Shown piece by piece: positions 45,481 through 57,279 of a stretch of 64,000 nt of DNA (its first letter is position 1; each line of letters starts with the position of its first letter). The position numbers and the translations under genes were made by a program. The stretch lies in assembly GCF_017591425.1 (NCBI RefSeq), contig NW_024466459.1, positions 5,146,001 through 5,210,000 of the forward strand, given 5' to 3'. The notes under the pieces were generated by a model. The model was given only the letters and a program-made list of their open reading frames with translations, did no database searches and was not told the origin of the DNA. The stretch is from Ochotona curzoniae. Its lineage: Eukaryota; Chordata; Mammalia; Lagomorpha; Ochotonidae.

Positions 45481-47649
45481 ATTTAATGCTGTCCACAACC
45501 TGTGCATAGTCACCACACAGAGCCTATCATTATCCACGTTGGCGATTAGAAGAGCAACTCTAAAACCCCAGGCCAATCAGTAGCACTCTTTTATCACCGA
45601 TTTTTGTCTTTTTCTTTCTTAACCTCAATTATATGCTCCTCTTCACACTGATCTAATTAACTCATAAGGGAGCTTTGCCAGGTTGAAAACTCTTACCATG
45701 AATTCAACGCAAAATAGGCACTCAGAAAAAACAATATTTGCTTTAAGAAACAGTCACAACTTTTTCATTCTCTGACTTCAGTTAAATATGTTTCTGCATG
45801 AAGGGTGTTAGCTGTGTTTGTAGCTTGCTAGATAATGTGAGCTTTGAAAAATCAACTTAAGCAAAATTCTGGGCATATGCAGGCACTGGATTATCTAAGA
45901 GTGTAGTGTCTGTCATTACTGGGAATACAATCATCTTTTAGCGTGTAAACCACGAATGTTCTAAGCAGAAATACATTTGGGAAGAGGGGGTCTAACACCT
46001 GGAAAATACAGTCATAGGGGAAATCTCCAGCTGTTGACTTTACATTAGACATCAACTGGTGTCAAGCACCCTGGGCTCCCTTGCTTTTGTCAAAGTATAG
46101 CTGGGGATTGGAGGAGCGAAGCAAAGATGTGCTGAGTCTTGCCGAGTTACCATGTCATGGAAAACCCCCTCATAATGTGAGGTGTCTTGATTGACAGCAC
46201 AGAGACGGATCACATTCAGAGGATGCTCTAACCCTCCCACTTAAAAGTTGTTATTTTGGAGGTAGTATTTCCCCTGTCCCGGAGATGTATTTATGTTTAA
46301 TAATGAACTGTCTTTTCTTCTGCATCACACTCAGTGTGAGCAATTAAGAGCAGGCACGCGGACTAAAGCCACCTTGAAATTTTGCCCAAACACAGCACAT
46401 GACCCCTCCCCCCAATTAAAACCAATTTCATTCCATCACAAAGAATCGCATTTGCCTTATCCTCTTAATCCTGTTTTGTGAAGAGGGGAGGAGAATTTTG
46501 AAAGTTTGAAGTATTCTAATTTTTCTCAAAATATTAAATCAGAAAAGCAAATGAAATATAGACTAAAACACACAAACACAAAAGTAGCAACAAGGCATCT
46601 TACTGCCCAATTCAAAATAATAACCTAAGAAGCAGGTAATAGGGGTGATTAATCTGTCGATTTTTCTTTTCCTAATAAAAGAAGCTGAAGAAGAAAAGAA
46701 TGGCCACTCATGCATCTTCCTTTAAATAGCTGTACCTGTACATGAAAACGAAGTTGGAAGATACTATTTTTGATGCATAGAAAAATTATTTTTATTTTCA
46801 CGAACACAAAATGAAGCCACCCCCCAATAAGAGCTGTATTGTTTTGAAATTAAACAATATCTTCCATTCTGTTTCACTTTAGTATTATGCCTATTGTTCC
46901 CAATCATTTTGTATGGCTGAGTTATAAAAGAAGTAAATCAAAAACAGTACTTGGTTGACGCACACTTTTTATTATCTGTCGTCTGAAAGGATTTTTTTTC
47001 CAAAGCAGATTCAGTAGTCATGCTTTCTATTTTTAATTTCTGCTTACCAGTCCATTTCAGTTCTCACCCTTCATGTGTCAAGTTACTTCACTTCAGACAA
47101 GTCTGCTTCCTTTTCTCTTTTATGGAAACCTTCAACATCTGTTCCCCATGCCATAATAACTTGCTATGAAGTTAAGGGTTTATGGCGCTGGGGGTCAAAA
47201 GGAAACAATAAGGAATTTTTACCAAAAAAAAAAAAAAAACTATGGCAACTGAAATTCAAGTGAACAATGGAAAACCTTCAGGTTACTAAAACATTTATTT
47301 TTTTACTGTACACCTTAGAAGGAAGCATACAATTTCCTGACAGAAATGTATTAGCACTATCTATCCTTGATATTATGAAGACTTTTTTTTTTCTCTGCAG
47401 GGCTTGTAGTTTTCCCAAGCTTTATGTTGTCCTCACAATATAAAGGGAGTTAGTCTGGAAAAACAAACATTATGTGCCTCTTACATAAGAAGGTGCTAAC
47501 TCCACTAAACATTTCGCAGGAGGATATATGCGTGGCCAGTAAGCACATGGAAAGATGTGCGCTATGAATGAGCATTAGGCTAACAGAAGTTGATGCTGCA
47601 GTGCAGTGCCAGTTCAGACCCAGCTAAGAAGATGGCGGTGGTCATCATT
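45481..47649. other. Non-coding, about 2.2 kb without recognisable transposons
   Basis: Contains A-runs (47223-47239) and AT-rich complex sequence. 46290-46480 and 46700-46980 lack any repeat signature and are candidates for conserved non-coding elements. No convincing open frame. Confidence 0.4.
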
Positions 47650-47953
47650 ATGCAGAAGGAAAAGAAGCGAAACTTACTGTACACTGCTGGTGGAAATGGA
47701 AAATGGCACAACCACTTTGGGAAGCACTTTAATTAGCAAGTAAAACATAAATGTATCTTTAGAATTCTGAAGATCTGCCCTGGATATCCACCCAAGAGAA
47801 ATAAAAACACATGATCACCCAAAACATGCACTGCGATTTGCAGTAGCATTATTTAATAATAGTCTAAAGTGGAAACAACTCGAACTCGATCAATCAGAGA
47901 AAGGATAAATGAAATGAAGTGTTTCCACCTAATGGGATACTACCCAGCACTAA
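47650..47953 (+). mobile_element. Old L1 3' UTR, first segment
   Basis: TACTGTACACTGCTGGTGGAAATGG, ATATCCACCCAAGAGAAATAAAAACAC, AGTAGCATTATTTAATAATAG and ACCTAATGGGATACTACCCAGCAC match the old-L1 ORF2-end/3' UTR order. The element continues after two later insertions (see 48065 and 48432). Confidence 0.82.
47945..47953. repeat. Target-site duplication, left copy (CAGCACTAA)
   Basis: Nine-base word at the edge of a T-rich start, repeated at 48056-48064. Confidence 0.8.
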
Positions 47954-48055
47954 CTTTTTTTATTTGATTTCATTTTATGACATAGTTTCATAGGCTCTGG
48001 GATTCCTCCATCCCCTCCCCAGCCCCTCCCTCTATGGTGGATTCCTGCACATTGT
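47954..48055 (-). mobile_element. Very short antisense L1 3' tail, nested
   Basis: Starts CTTTTTTTATTTG and reads TAGTTTCATAGGCTCTGGGATTCC, then a C-rich CCATCCCCTCCCCAGCCCCTCC block, the signature of a lagomorph L1 3' end inserted on the minus strand. Only about 100 bases were copied. Confidence 0.7.
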
Positions 48056-48064
48056 CAGCACTAA
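48056..48064. repeat. Target-site duplication, right copy (CAGCACTAA)
   Basis: Exact repeat of 47945-47953. Confidence 0.8.
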
Positions 48065-48117
48065 TTTTTAAAAATATACTTTGCTAGGTGAAAGTAGACA
48101 AACAGGAAAGATCACAT
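48065..48117 (+). mobile_element. Old L1 3' UTR, second segment
   Basis: TTTGCTAGGTGAAAGTAGACAAACAGG fits the old-L1 'ttgctaagtgaaagaagccagacac' stretch and directly continues the element broken at 47953. Confidence 0.65.
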
Positions 48118-48431
48118 GACAGTGACTGGAAAGCAAAAGCTGCCATGTCTTGCATGCTGCGTCTCATGGAAGGGCACCGGGTCAAGTCTCCACTTCCAAT
48201 CCAGCTCCCTACTAATACGCTTGAGACAGTAGTGGATGATGATTTACGTGTGTCAGCCACCGTGGAGAAGACCTGGAGAGAGATCCTGGCTCCTGGCTTC
48301 AGCTTGATGCAACCCTGGCTATTGCAGCGATTTAGGGAGTGAATCACAAAATAGATGATGATGGTGATGACACTTGTATGTGTCGCTGTCACTCTTCCTT
48401 TCAAACACATAAAGACATACATCCCGTTTAA
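48118..48431 (+). mobile_element. CSINE, sense, nested in an old L1
   Basis: GCTGCCATGTCTTGCATGCTGCG...GGGTCAAGTCTCC head, TTCCAATCCAGCTCCCTACTAATACG, GAGAGAGATCCTGGCTCCTGGCTTC, TTTAGGGAGTGAATCAC and TTTCAAACACATAAAGAC tail. The flanks AAAGATCACAT (48107-48117) and AAAGTCACAT (48432-48441) look like a diverged target-site duplication. Confidence 0.8.
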
Positions 48432-48560
48432 AAAGTCACATAAAAGTATCATTTCACTTACCTGATATGCCCCGAAAACAAAAATGTACAGAGGCAGAAA
48501 ATAGATTTTTTTGGGGGGCGGGGTGGTTTAAGTTGGGAATATATTGTATAGAGGAAATGT
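48432..48560 (+). mobile_element. Old L1 3' UTR, third segment
   Basis: AGTATCATTTCACTTACCTGATATGCCCC and GTACAGAGGCAGAAAATAGATT correspond to the old-L1 'gattccatttatatgaaatgtcc...agagacagaaagtagatt' stretch, resuming after the SINE. Confidence 0.6.
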
Positions 48561-49739
48561 GCAAAAGAGTGCGGGGCACCTTACTGTGATTGCAATGTGA
48601 TTTGGATTATAGCGGCAGATGCACAGCTAAGTGTGTTGGCTACATGTCATTAAATTTCACACTTAGAGTGGGCTGAGCACAGCACTGGGTCTCCTGTGCA
48701 GGTGTTCCAATATGTTTTCAGGATGTAAAGGGAGGGTAGTCCCCACGTAGGAGAGGGACTTTCTAGAGCTTAGCTGATGTTCTGTCTCTGTACCACCTGC
48801 TTTCACAATGAAAGCTTTATGACTAATAAAAATAGGAAATATGCCATTCCTGGAGTTCAGGTTTTATACGTTCCTGTCCCGAGGACCAAATAAAATTCAA
48901 TTTAACCTTAGAATTTATATATTTCAGGTGTTCAAAACAGGGCGCAGTGTGAGTCAGGAAACTTGAAAAGCAGAGTTCTTGTCTTCAGCATCCTGAGATC
49001 AGGTGTGGGCAGAAAGAATCAAGACACTTAGTAATTGATGAAAATCCAGGGCCAGGTGAGTAAGGCATAAGGCAAGCGTCACAGGAGGAACCAAGCAGTG
49101 TGTCTGTCCTACTTAATGGAAACTTCGTATCTTGGAATTCAAATGAAATGTCGACGTCAGAAACCTTTTTCTTTCTCAATTGCTTCTGTTAGTTGTAGTC
49201 AGGTTCCCTGGTCATTCAGGATTTCAGCAGTAGTATCATGCACTTTCTTTCAATAACATGGTGTGAGTTGCAGAACGCTGCGCAGATGAGGAGCCAAGGG
49301 CAGTCTGGAGTTACTTTTTTCAATAACTGACAGCTCAGTGGAGGGTGTCAAGCATGGGCGTGGGCAAATAACCACAGTGGGAAAGGAGACTGCAGGAAAA
49401 AGAGCCAGAAAAGTAATGGGCGATAGTTCCTAAAAGCACCGTCGTCCATCATTCCCTGGTGTTTGCATGGAAAGGCAGCTTTCCTGGTCCTTCCTTCCTT
49501 CCAGGCTGACTCCACATCAGCCTTGTCTAAACGACTTGGAAACTTCGTAGATCTGCTGAATCAGAATTTGTGCGTTGAACCACCTTTTGTAGATGAGTTA
49601 TATACATGAGAGCTGAGGGACTACTGGATGGACCACAGACCGATGCTACAGACATTTGTAAAATGTCCACTTGCTTCTTTAAGTGTAATACTCAATGGCT
49701 TTGGTTCTATTGATTTTACCTTGGTTTTTGGTTCATTTT
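48561..49739. other. Non-coding; one exon-like segment, no repeat recognised
   Basis: A splice-site pair encloses 67 bases with one open frame at 48989-49055 (see findings). Nothing else recognisable. Confidence 0.4.
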
Positions 49740-50060
49740 CCCGATTTGCTTTATGTAACAAATACATATTTCCAATATTTATTACATTCAACTTGTTTTG
49801 AAATATGGATATATCTGTGGAGTTGCTGAACCAAGCTCTTTATCACATGCATGACTTCACAAATTGTCATTTTGTGCGAGTCAGAATACAGCTATCTACT
49901 CCAACTTTTCAAGAAGTGACATTTTGCTGTGTACTACTGCTGTCATATTGTACAGTAGGTCACATGAACTAACTTCTCCTATCTATCTGAAATCGTGTGT
50001 GCTGTGACACACATCACTCCCCCTCCCAACCCTGCTTCATTCCCCGGTAACAACTTTTAA
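49740..50060 (-). mobile_element. Old L1 3' UTR fragment, antisense
   Basis: ATTGTACAGTAGGTCACATGAACTAACTTCTCCTATCTATCTGAAATCGTG then ACATCACTCCCCCTCCCAACCC and GGTAACAAC match antisense old-L1 3' UTR ('gttagatctcatgaacttattcctcctatctaactgaaattttg...ctccccat...ggtaaccacc'). Confidence 0.65.
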
Positions 50061-51961
50061 ACACATGAACCGATGCTTTTAGCTAGCCTCCAGAGCATGT
50101 TCTACACTTAAATTATCCAGAAAAAAATATTGGTTTCAGAAGATGAGTGGGTACTTATGGTGGTCTACCAGATGGGTGGCGTAATAGGTTGGGACAGGAG
50201 GGTAATTGGAAAGTGGGGAGTAAAAAGAGACTTTGCTTGTAGCCTGTGTGAGGGAAACCAAGTACAGCTGCCTGCTGATACCAAGGAGTTTGCAAGAGAG
50301 CCACAAAGAGATGAGTGAATTATTCAAAGCCTACATAAAGCTGTAGAGCTTACTTGTCTAGGCTGCAGGGAACGCTATTAGTTTGGGAAAAGCAAGCTAT
50401 AAGTTATCAGCAAAGCAAAATTGACAGTAACACTTTAGAAAAATTATCTCTCGATTGGGCTGGCCAACGGTGGGAAAAGTGAAAATGATGATTTTTAAAA
50501 TGGAACCTGGCTTATTCATTTTCATCTTGAAGGCGCTGTTTTGACTTCAGGCTCATCTCTCCAAATGCGGACGGCATTGCCATACCTGCCTGCTGTTGTT
50601 TTTCCCCCCAAGAGTGACGTAAGATACTAGATATAAATATCCCCCCTGGTTTGTAGCTGTTCTCTGGAATGGCTCCAAGGCAAAGAAGGAAGAAATACAA
50701 AAGCATTGGAATCCCCACCAGAAAGACAGGGTGGCGGAGAGATTGTGATATAGACAAATTATAACAGGCCACAGGAAACTGCGGTGGAAAACTTAGAAGC
50801 GTCCACTGCAGAGGAAGATGTTTTTCATTCTGATTAGGAAGGTCATAATCTCATCTGACGGCACATTTCCTATGATGTGGAGAGAGGTACACAGAACGTA
50901 ATGACAAGCCAGTGCATCGCAGTAACTCCTGTGGACCACTCCAAGGTCTAGAATTCCTAGAAAGGATGATTGTTTTCTTTGAAAAGCAAGAATCTGATTT
51001 GGTGCTGCCAGAGGAAGATTATTTAGGAAGAGGAACTAGTTATGTATTGTTCACTTCCATGATTCTAAAAGGAGGTGACCTCAGGCCTGGGAATGGCAGA
51101 CACAAACATTGTTGAACTGTCCTTGGCTTTTTGTCTTGCAAAGGCTTCTCAGGCTTCACTTGGTGATCACTGAGTTTGTGGAACAGTCAAATCAACTCAA
51201 CCTTTCCCACATTCCTTCAGAATCACAATCTATCATTGTTCCTCAGGTTTTAAAGCACAGACAGAAGAATTGACTAAGTGTGATTCAGTGCCATTAAAAA
51301 GCAGAGGAGCTTAAAACTACCAAACAGCAGTACTTCTCTTGTGTTTATCTACTTCCTTTCACCTCCTAGCAGCTCTTTAGAGACAGGTAGGAACCCCAAG
51401 AAAATGAACTCTGTTGGGCTCCCCATCTTCTCCTTGTCCTCATGTTTATCCTCTTGTAAATGTTGACCTGTGCGTATCTGTCTTTTTCTTTTTTCCCCCT
51501 GCAAATGTACCTTTTTGATGCTAGATTCCATTCCCTTGGCTCTGTGCTAAGACCTTGCCCCGACAATGACTCGCTTCTCTCCCTATCTTCAGCCTTTCCT
51601 TCTCTCCTGGCTCCTTCCTCTCAGTTACAAACATGAACAAATGTCTGCCATTCCAAAAACAACCTTCCCTTGACCTTGCACCCCGTTCCAGCTACCGCCT
51701 ATCACCCTCTTGCCAGCCACAGTAATGGTGCTCAAGTGACAAAGGACATGAATGCATAGTATAGAAAAATAGAAAATAGAGTGGGCATACAAAGACCAAC
51801 AGGATGAGAGGAGGTACAACCATCATATTCATAACTAAAGATAATATTTATTTTAAACATTTATGTATTCCCAGCATGTTTCTACTCGTCAGGGCATTTT
51901 ATAAGCATAAATCAGATCTGTACTGTTCACCCTCCTTTATAATATGGCTGTCAGATTTTAA
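50061..51961. other. Non-coding, about 1.9 kb, no confident feature
   Basis: Open frames on both strands at 50130-50327 are shadows. 51530-51720 is C/T-rich and could be an old L2-like stretch, but it is too diverged to call. Confidence 0.4.
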
Positions 51962-52235
51962 ATTGTTTTTATTAAGTTTATTGATCTATTTAAAGACACA
52001 GAGAGAAGAGATGAGGGAAGAGAAGATTTCTCAAGCACTGGTTCACTCTAGATGCCCCAACCAAATGTGCCCAGGCCAAGCAGGAGCACTGAATTCCAAT
52101 CCGGTCTTCCGGATGATTGTAAGGGAGTCGGTACTTGAGCCACAACCTGCTGCCTGCTACCGTGTGCCTCTGCAGGCGGCTGAATCACAGTGGAGGCTGG
52201 ACTTCTTCCCAGGCATTCTGAATTGACGCAGGAGT
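51962..52235 (-). mobile_element. CSINE, antisense, degraded
   Basis: GTTTTTATTAAGTTTATTGATCTATTTAAAGACACAGAGAG tail, CTGGTTCACTCTAGATGCCCC, GTACTTGAGCCACAACCTGCTGCCTGC and a diverged head. The 140-codon frame at 51804-52226 lies across it. Confidence 0.7.
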
Positions 52236-52292
52236 CCCAGGTTGGGGTTTTACTTGCTGCACATAATGCCTACCCTAAACTGTTGCTTTTCT

Positions 52293-52347
52293 TTTTTAAA
52301 GATGTATTCAATTGTTTGAAAAGCTGAATTTTACAGAGAGAGGGATA

Positions 52348-52397
<50 letters not shown>

Positions 52398-52604
52398 GGT
52401 GGGTGTTGGGGAGGAAGAGAGAGAGGGAGAGACAGAGAGTGTGGGTGCACAGGCCCAAGGACATAGGCTATCTTCCACTGCTTTCCAGATCCATTAGCAG
52501 GGAGCTAGGTCAGCAGTGAAACGTCCAAGACTTGATCCTGTGCCTATATGGGATGCTGATGTCACAGGAATCAGCTTTACCTGCTACACCACGATGGCAG
52601 TCCT
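52293..52604 (-). mobile_element. CSINE, antisense, with an internal CA microsatellite
   Basis: TTTTTTAAAGATGTATTCAATTGTTTGAAAAGC tail, GAGAGAGGGAGAGACAGAG, CCCAAGGACATAGGCTATCTTCCACTGCTTTCC, CCATTAGCAGGGAGCTAGG and GCCTATATGGGATGC head. A CA tract interrupts the 3' part. Confidence 0.8.
52349..52395. repeat. (CA)n microsatellite inside a CSINE
   Basis: About 47 uninterrupted bases of CA repeat in the same relative place of the SINE as the (GT)n at 21241-21280. It is the complementary dinucleotide here because this SINE is antisense. Confidence 0.97.
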
Positions 52605-54769
52605 TATCTGCCTCATTTTTAATGCTGTATCTCTAGGGTAATTTAAGCACATCACATTTTAAATTACAATGTCATCCTTAGCAGCTGAACACTATACAGT
52701 GATGCAGCTGGAAAATATAATTCCTCTGCCAAGAGGATGCAATGTACCCCAGTTTGATATTTTTAACATAGATTTGTTCCTGGAAAAATACAGACCGAAT
52801 GTTAAGAAGAGACATGTCACAACTCAGAGAAGAGATACTGGAGATAATAAGAATGGAAAAAGTCGTTTAGAATTCGTGGTTCAGTGGTCACATGAACTAG
52901 GATTCTCATGGGCCACAGTTTGGGAGTAGAAATGACTAAACTTGTGCTCAGCCCTTTATCCACTAAATCTAGAATACAGAAGATATAAAATCCAAAAACG
53001 ATGTGGTCTGAACACAGACAGGAACTGGAGTCTGCATCCTCAAACTCCCAACACAACGTGATAAGGAATAATTGAGAACTGAAGTGAGGCATCCAACACA
53101 CCATGACTTCTGCTCACCTGGAAGAAGGCTACAACGCACCTGAAAAGGATACGGATATCAGATGAGTCAGAAAATGCTGACTAAAGCAAAGTGCACTTGA
53201 GCTAAGGGTACAGAAGGAGGGAGGTCTGCACGCATGGCGGCAGCCTGGAACAGAGACCTGTGACATCACTGTAAAGGAGCCTCAGGGTAAAGGTGCCTCT
53301 GTGGCTGAGAGTGAGGCTTGAAGGTGAAGGTAGGAGTGATGTTGGTACTTGGCTGCCTTAGTGGTCACTTAGTTGCCTTACCCTTCAGACCTTCACTTTC
53401 CGCTCATCCTGTTTTACTGAAAAACTGGGTGTTGAAAAACAGAATTCATTGACTACCTTTGTAAGGGTGGTCTTCTAGAATAGATAGAAGTGACTACATG
53501 ATAGATACTCTTCTCTGGAATTATACTCATCTAGCTGGTCCTTGTGTCTTGTGCAAAGCTTAGACAGGAGAGGCCAGTGAGTAGAGTCTTCTGGAGTGCA
53601 TTGTTTTCTTCTTGAAAGGGTGAAAACTGAATGAAAAAATAATGCAGTTTTTCTATATCCAAATAGTAGCTTATAGGAAACGTGTCTGCTTTATCCAATA
53701 AAGATATACTTTAATTTATTCACCCAGCCTTCTGTTTTGAGACATGTTTTGTTTCCAAAATCTTGATAATTGGCAATGCACAGTCAAGCACCTTTATCAA
53801 TGCTGTCAACTGCCGGTGTTAAGTCAAATTTTCAACCTGATACAGGTTGATTTTTGTGGTTTCTGTCATAAAAAACTGCTCATATGAAAATGACCAGTGA
53901 AATTTCCTCTTGTTTCTGCATTCTTTCTCCAATTCATTTATTTATTTTTTTAATGTATCTGGGGGAAAAAAAAGAGATAGCTCTTGACCCTTTGTACTCT
54001 AATCAACTATTTAAAGACTGTCAAAATAAAATAGTAATAATGGTAATTAAAAGATCAATTTGGAATACAGCAAAAAAAATGAATATGATTTTATTTGCAA
54101 GATGAGATTAGTAATTTCAGTCTTCCTTTTTTATTTGTTATTTTCCAAATATGCTTTAATAAAAATTGCAAAAATTATAATAAAAAAGAAATTTCCTCTT
54201 TCCAAACCCAAGGACTCATCATGTTCTTTATGTAACTGACACCAATTCTTTATTTCACGTTAAGGCATATCCCATCCTTCTGAAATTCTTAGCTCTCGTG
54301 TTTATCATTGTAACTTTTCCATTTATTTCCATGACATTTCTTTCGAAGTTTGCTTCTCTATAGCCCCTTCTTCCAAGGCTCACTTGAAATATTTTCCTGA
54401 TTGGCTTCCTTTTCTTTTGAGAATTCGTAATTTTATATCAGCTCTGCAAGGCAGCATATTGCAGAGCTGTTTCTTAAATCTGCTCATTCCTAAATTTTTA
54501 CCTCCTTCCTAAGTGTTTTTTTTTTACCGATTTTTCATTAAGATCATCTGATTGGCACTCAATAAATGGATAGAAATATTTCTATTGTGATACATTTTTG
54601 CCTACAGATTCCATTCTTTAAAAATCTGCAATGCCAGAAATTGTAATGAGCAAGACACGAAGAAAATGAACACTTGAAATAGAGTGAGCCAAAACTGAGA
54701 TATGTTACATGTTGCCGATAGACATTGAATTTGAAAAACTTAGCTCTCATGCATGTTTTTTTTATCATT
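52605..54769. other. Non-coding, about 2.2 kb, no transposon recognised
   Basis: The 86-codon frame at 52669-52929 and the antisense frame at 52817-53104 have no recognisable domain. No microsatellite or SINE signature. Confidence 0.4.
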
Positions 54770-55062
54770 TTTAAAATTTATTTACTTGAGAGACAGAGAA
54801 AGAGGAAGAGAGAGGGATAACATTTGCAGATTCTCTCAAAAGCTGGAACTGGGCCAGGGCCAAAGGCAGGAGCCAGCACCGTAATCCATGTCTGCCATGT
54901 GTGTGAGGCAGTAACCCAGCCACTTGAGCCATCACTACAGCCCGCCTGCCCGAGAGGTTTGCATTGGCAGGAGGCTGGAGTCAAGAGTCAAAGCTGGGAT
55001 TTAAATGCATGCATTTTGACATGGATGCCCTAAGTGACATTTTAACTATTAAGGCAGACATC
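54770..55062 (-). mobile_element. CSINE, antisense, degraded
   Basis: AAAATTTATTTACTTGAGAGACAGAGAAAGAGG tail, CAGCACCGTAATCCATGTCTGCCATGTG, CAGCCACTTGAGCCATCACTACAGCCC, GCAGGAGGCTGGAGTCAAG head region. Confidence 0.7.
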
Positions 55063-55179
55063 TGCTTTCTTACTTTGTATTTTTAACGTGGCTACAGGAG
55101 AATTTAAGCTTACATATGTGACTATTATTGTAATTCTGTTGGGCAGTTCCAAACATCTCTGCTGAATATACTCACAGGC

Positions 55180-55690
55180 TTCTCTCTCCTGTCTGTTCTT
55201 GCAGCATCCAACAAGCCCCTGTTCTCAGTCCCATGTGAGGAATCTTGTTTCCGAGCCATCCTCTCCACTGTTGCTTGATTGGCACTTCAAAAGTTAGAAA
55301 TAGCTTCATTGGTTTTTCCCTGCCTGAAGGATAAACCCAGTCAGTCACCTTGCAGTGTGTAGGGCTCTGTGATCTTAGGTTTCATAGCTTTCTGGCTTTC
55401 TTTGTACTCCTGTCTCTCCATCCCCACGGAATGTGGCTCCAGGGGGCTATTTCATGCCTCCACCTTTATCCCATGCTCTCCTGAAGAGACCTCTTAACTC
55501 TGTTCTCCCAAATTCGTCCTTTCTTCTCAAGAACCACTTTCTCGTCCCCTTGTGAAGTTTTCCATGCCTCTCCTTTCAGCATCTGCTTCCCCAGCCCAAC
55601 TTTGATTTGTTGCTTTTCTGCATCTCTGTGCCTTGACTTTCCTACCAACTGGGATTGTGATATATTTCTCTTCATCAAACCCATTGACAT
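55180..55690 (+). mobile_element. L2 LINE 3' fragment, sense, old
   Basis: CATGCCTCCACCTTTATCCCATGCTC, TTCTCCCAAATTCGTCCTTTCTTCTC, AAGAACCACTTTCTCGTCCCC and GTGAAGTTTTCCATGCCTC follow the L2 3' region ('ctgttccctctgcctggaa...cttcccccaaattcttc...tcaagtgtcacctcc...'). No coding frame survives. Confidence 0.6.
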
Positions 55691-56654
55691 TTGTGGTATA
55701 CCTAGTTTACTCAAAAAAAAGTAAAAGAAGATGTTAAAGATCATTAACAAAGTGCATCACAATCTCATAAACATCCAATAATGTTCAGATTGTCTTTTTA
55801 AATGGAGCTATGTCTGAGACATATCAATTGCCAAACAAATATATTATAGCTTCCATTTCCAAATCTGGTTATGGTTTGTGCCAGAATTAATGTTCGTTTT
55901 CACAGCCATATTTGACTGTCCAATTCCAAGTGGAAGCAGTTATAAAAACAAACACAGAAGTGCCTCTTCAGACAACTCTATTCTTCGTAAAATCTCTGTA
56001 AAATCCAAAAGAAATGAATTAGTTCTCTTTTTGGAAAGTGACGTTATTATATAATTTCAGCTGCAAAATCTACATCAGCTTTCGAGTCAATCAAGGCACT
56101 GGGGTATACTCTGAAAGTCTGCAGGTTTTTCTGCCTCCGAGGTATTGTCTAAAAAGACTGACAGAAAGTTGGCATGGAATTGGCTGTTCCCTGTTGGGAG
56201 AGCATGGAAACCACTATCAGGTGCTAATGATTTCTGAACCAGACAAAAACAACCCAGCGAAGTGAAGGCAGATCGCTGTCCTGTCAACTTCTTCCTAGTG
56301 ATTTATTAACTGGAAGACACTGTTTATTTTCCAAGGCGGAGCAGCAAGGGATGGCCACACTCATAACTGCAATTTACAAAGACCCTAGGAACAGACAGAG
56401 TAGTACAGTGACCTAATTTTCCAGGCGACGGTTACCCAATAGGTCAGTCAGCTCATTGCAGATTTTGGTGCACTGTGAAAAAGTGTGATTATTTCATCAA
56501 GAAATCAGCTAAGGGGAGGGGGAGTTGCCCTTTAAGGATAAAGTAGATGACATAATTATTGGCTGAAGCCTTACTGGCCTTTGGAGATTCAAGTTTCACA
56601 AATTATCACAGATGAATGTTTGTGCAGCTCTGGTCACATAGAGGCGGAAAAGAT
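55691..56654. other. Non-coding, no feature seen
   Basis: Frames on both strands at 56038-56287 are shadows of one another with no recognised product. Confidence 0.4.
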
Positions 56655-56958
56655 ACGCTCCATATTGCATTACTCGTACTAGGAAAGGGTGTGGGGTGGC
56701 AGGGGGTGGGGTGTTCTCTTGGACATGTTCACTCTCCACATGCTTAGAATAGCAAGACTGGACCACTCCAAAAAGGCAGAGGCTGGGAATTTGATCAAGG
56801 TTTCCTCTGTGACCCAACGCCTGCAGTCACCACCCACTGCCTCTCAGGACATATTATAACAGGAAGCCAGAACTGACAGCAGAGCTAGAATTTGAATCCA
56901 GACACTCTGGTCTATGCAGATGTCCAAAACAGTGTAACCAATAGGCCAAATGCCCACC
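56655..56958 (-). mobile_element. CSINE, antisense, degraded
   Basis: GGTTTCCTCTGTGACCCAACGCCTGCAGTC, ACAGGAAGCCAGAACTGACAGCAGAGC, TAGAATTTGAATCCAGACACTCTGG and ACAGTGTAACCAATAGGCCAAATGCCC form an old antisense CSINE core and head. The 3' part (left) is unclear. Confidence 0.6.
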
Positions 56959-57279
56959 CTTTGCATCATTATTAAGTTAGTATCCTATTAATAAATAAAT
57001 ATGACATGTCACATTTGATTTTGACATTCGATATTCTTTGTATAATTGAATTGGGCCAACAAGCTTTTTGCGTGAAGCTTTGCAGGTCCTCTCTGTTCAG
57101 AGCAATAGATTCCATCCTCGCATCATGGTAGCAATCATGAGCTATTTGTAAACGGAACGATGGTCTGTGTTCCGGTAAAACTTCAACAATGTTAAAGTTT
57201 TCATCCAAGCAGAAAAAACAAATAGAGGTCTAGTAGGCATGAGTGTGGCTTTTGGGCCATTGTTCTCTTATTCCTGGTC
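56959..57279. other. Non-coding, no feature seen
   Basis: No recognisable feature. Confidence 0.4.

Noticed and set aside
51804..52226. 140-codon open frame on the + strand
   Set aside because: Its second half is an antisense CSINE and its first half shows no recognisable protein.
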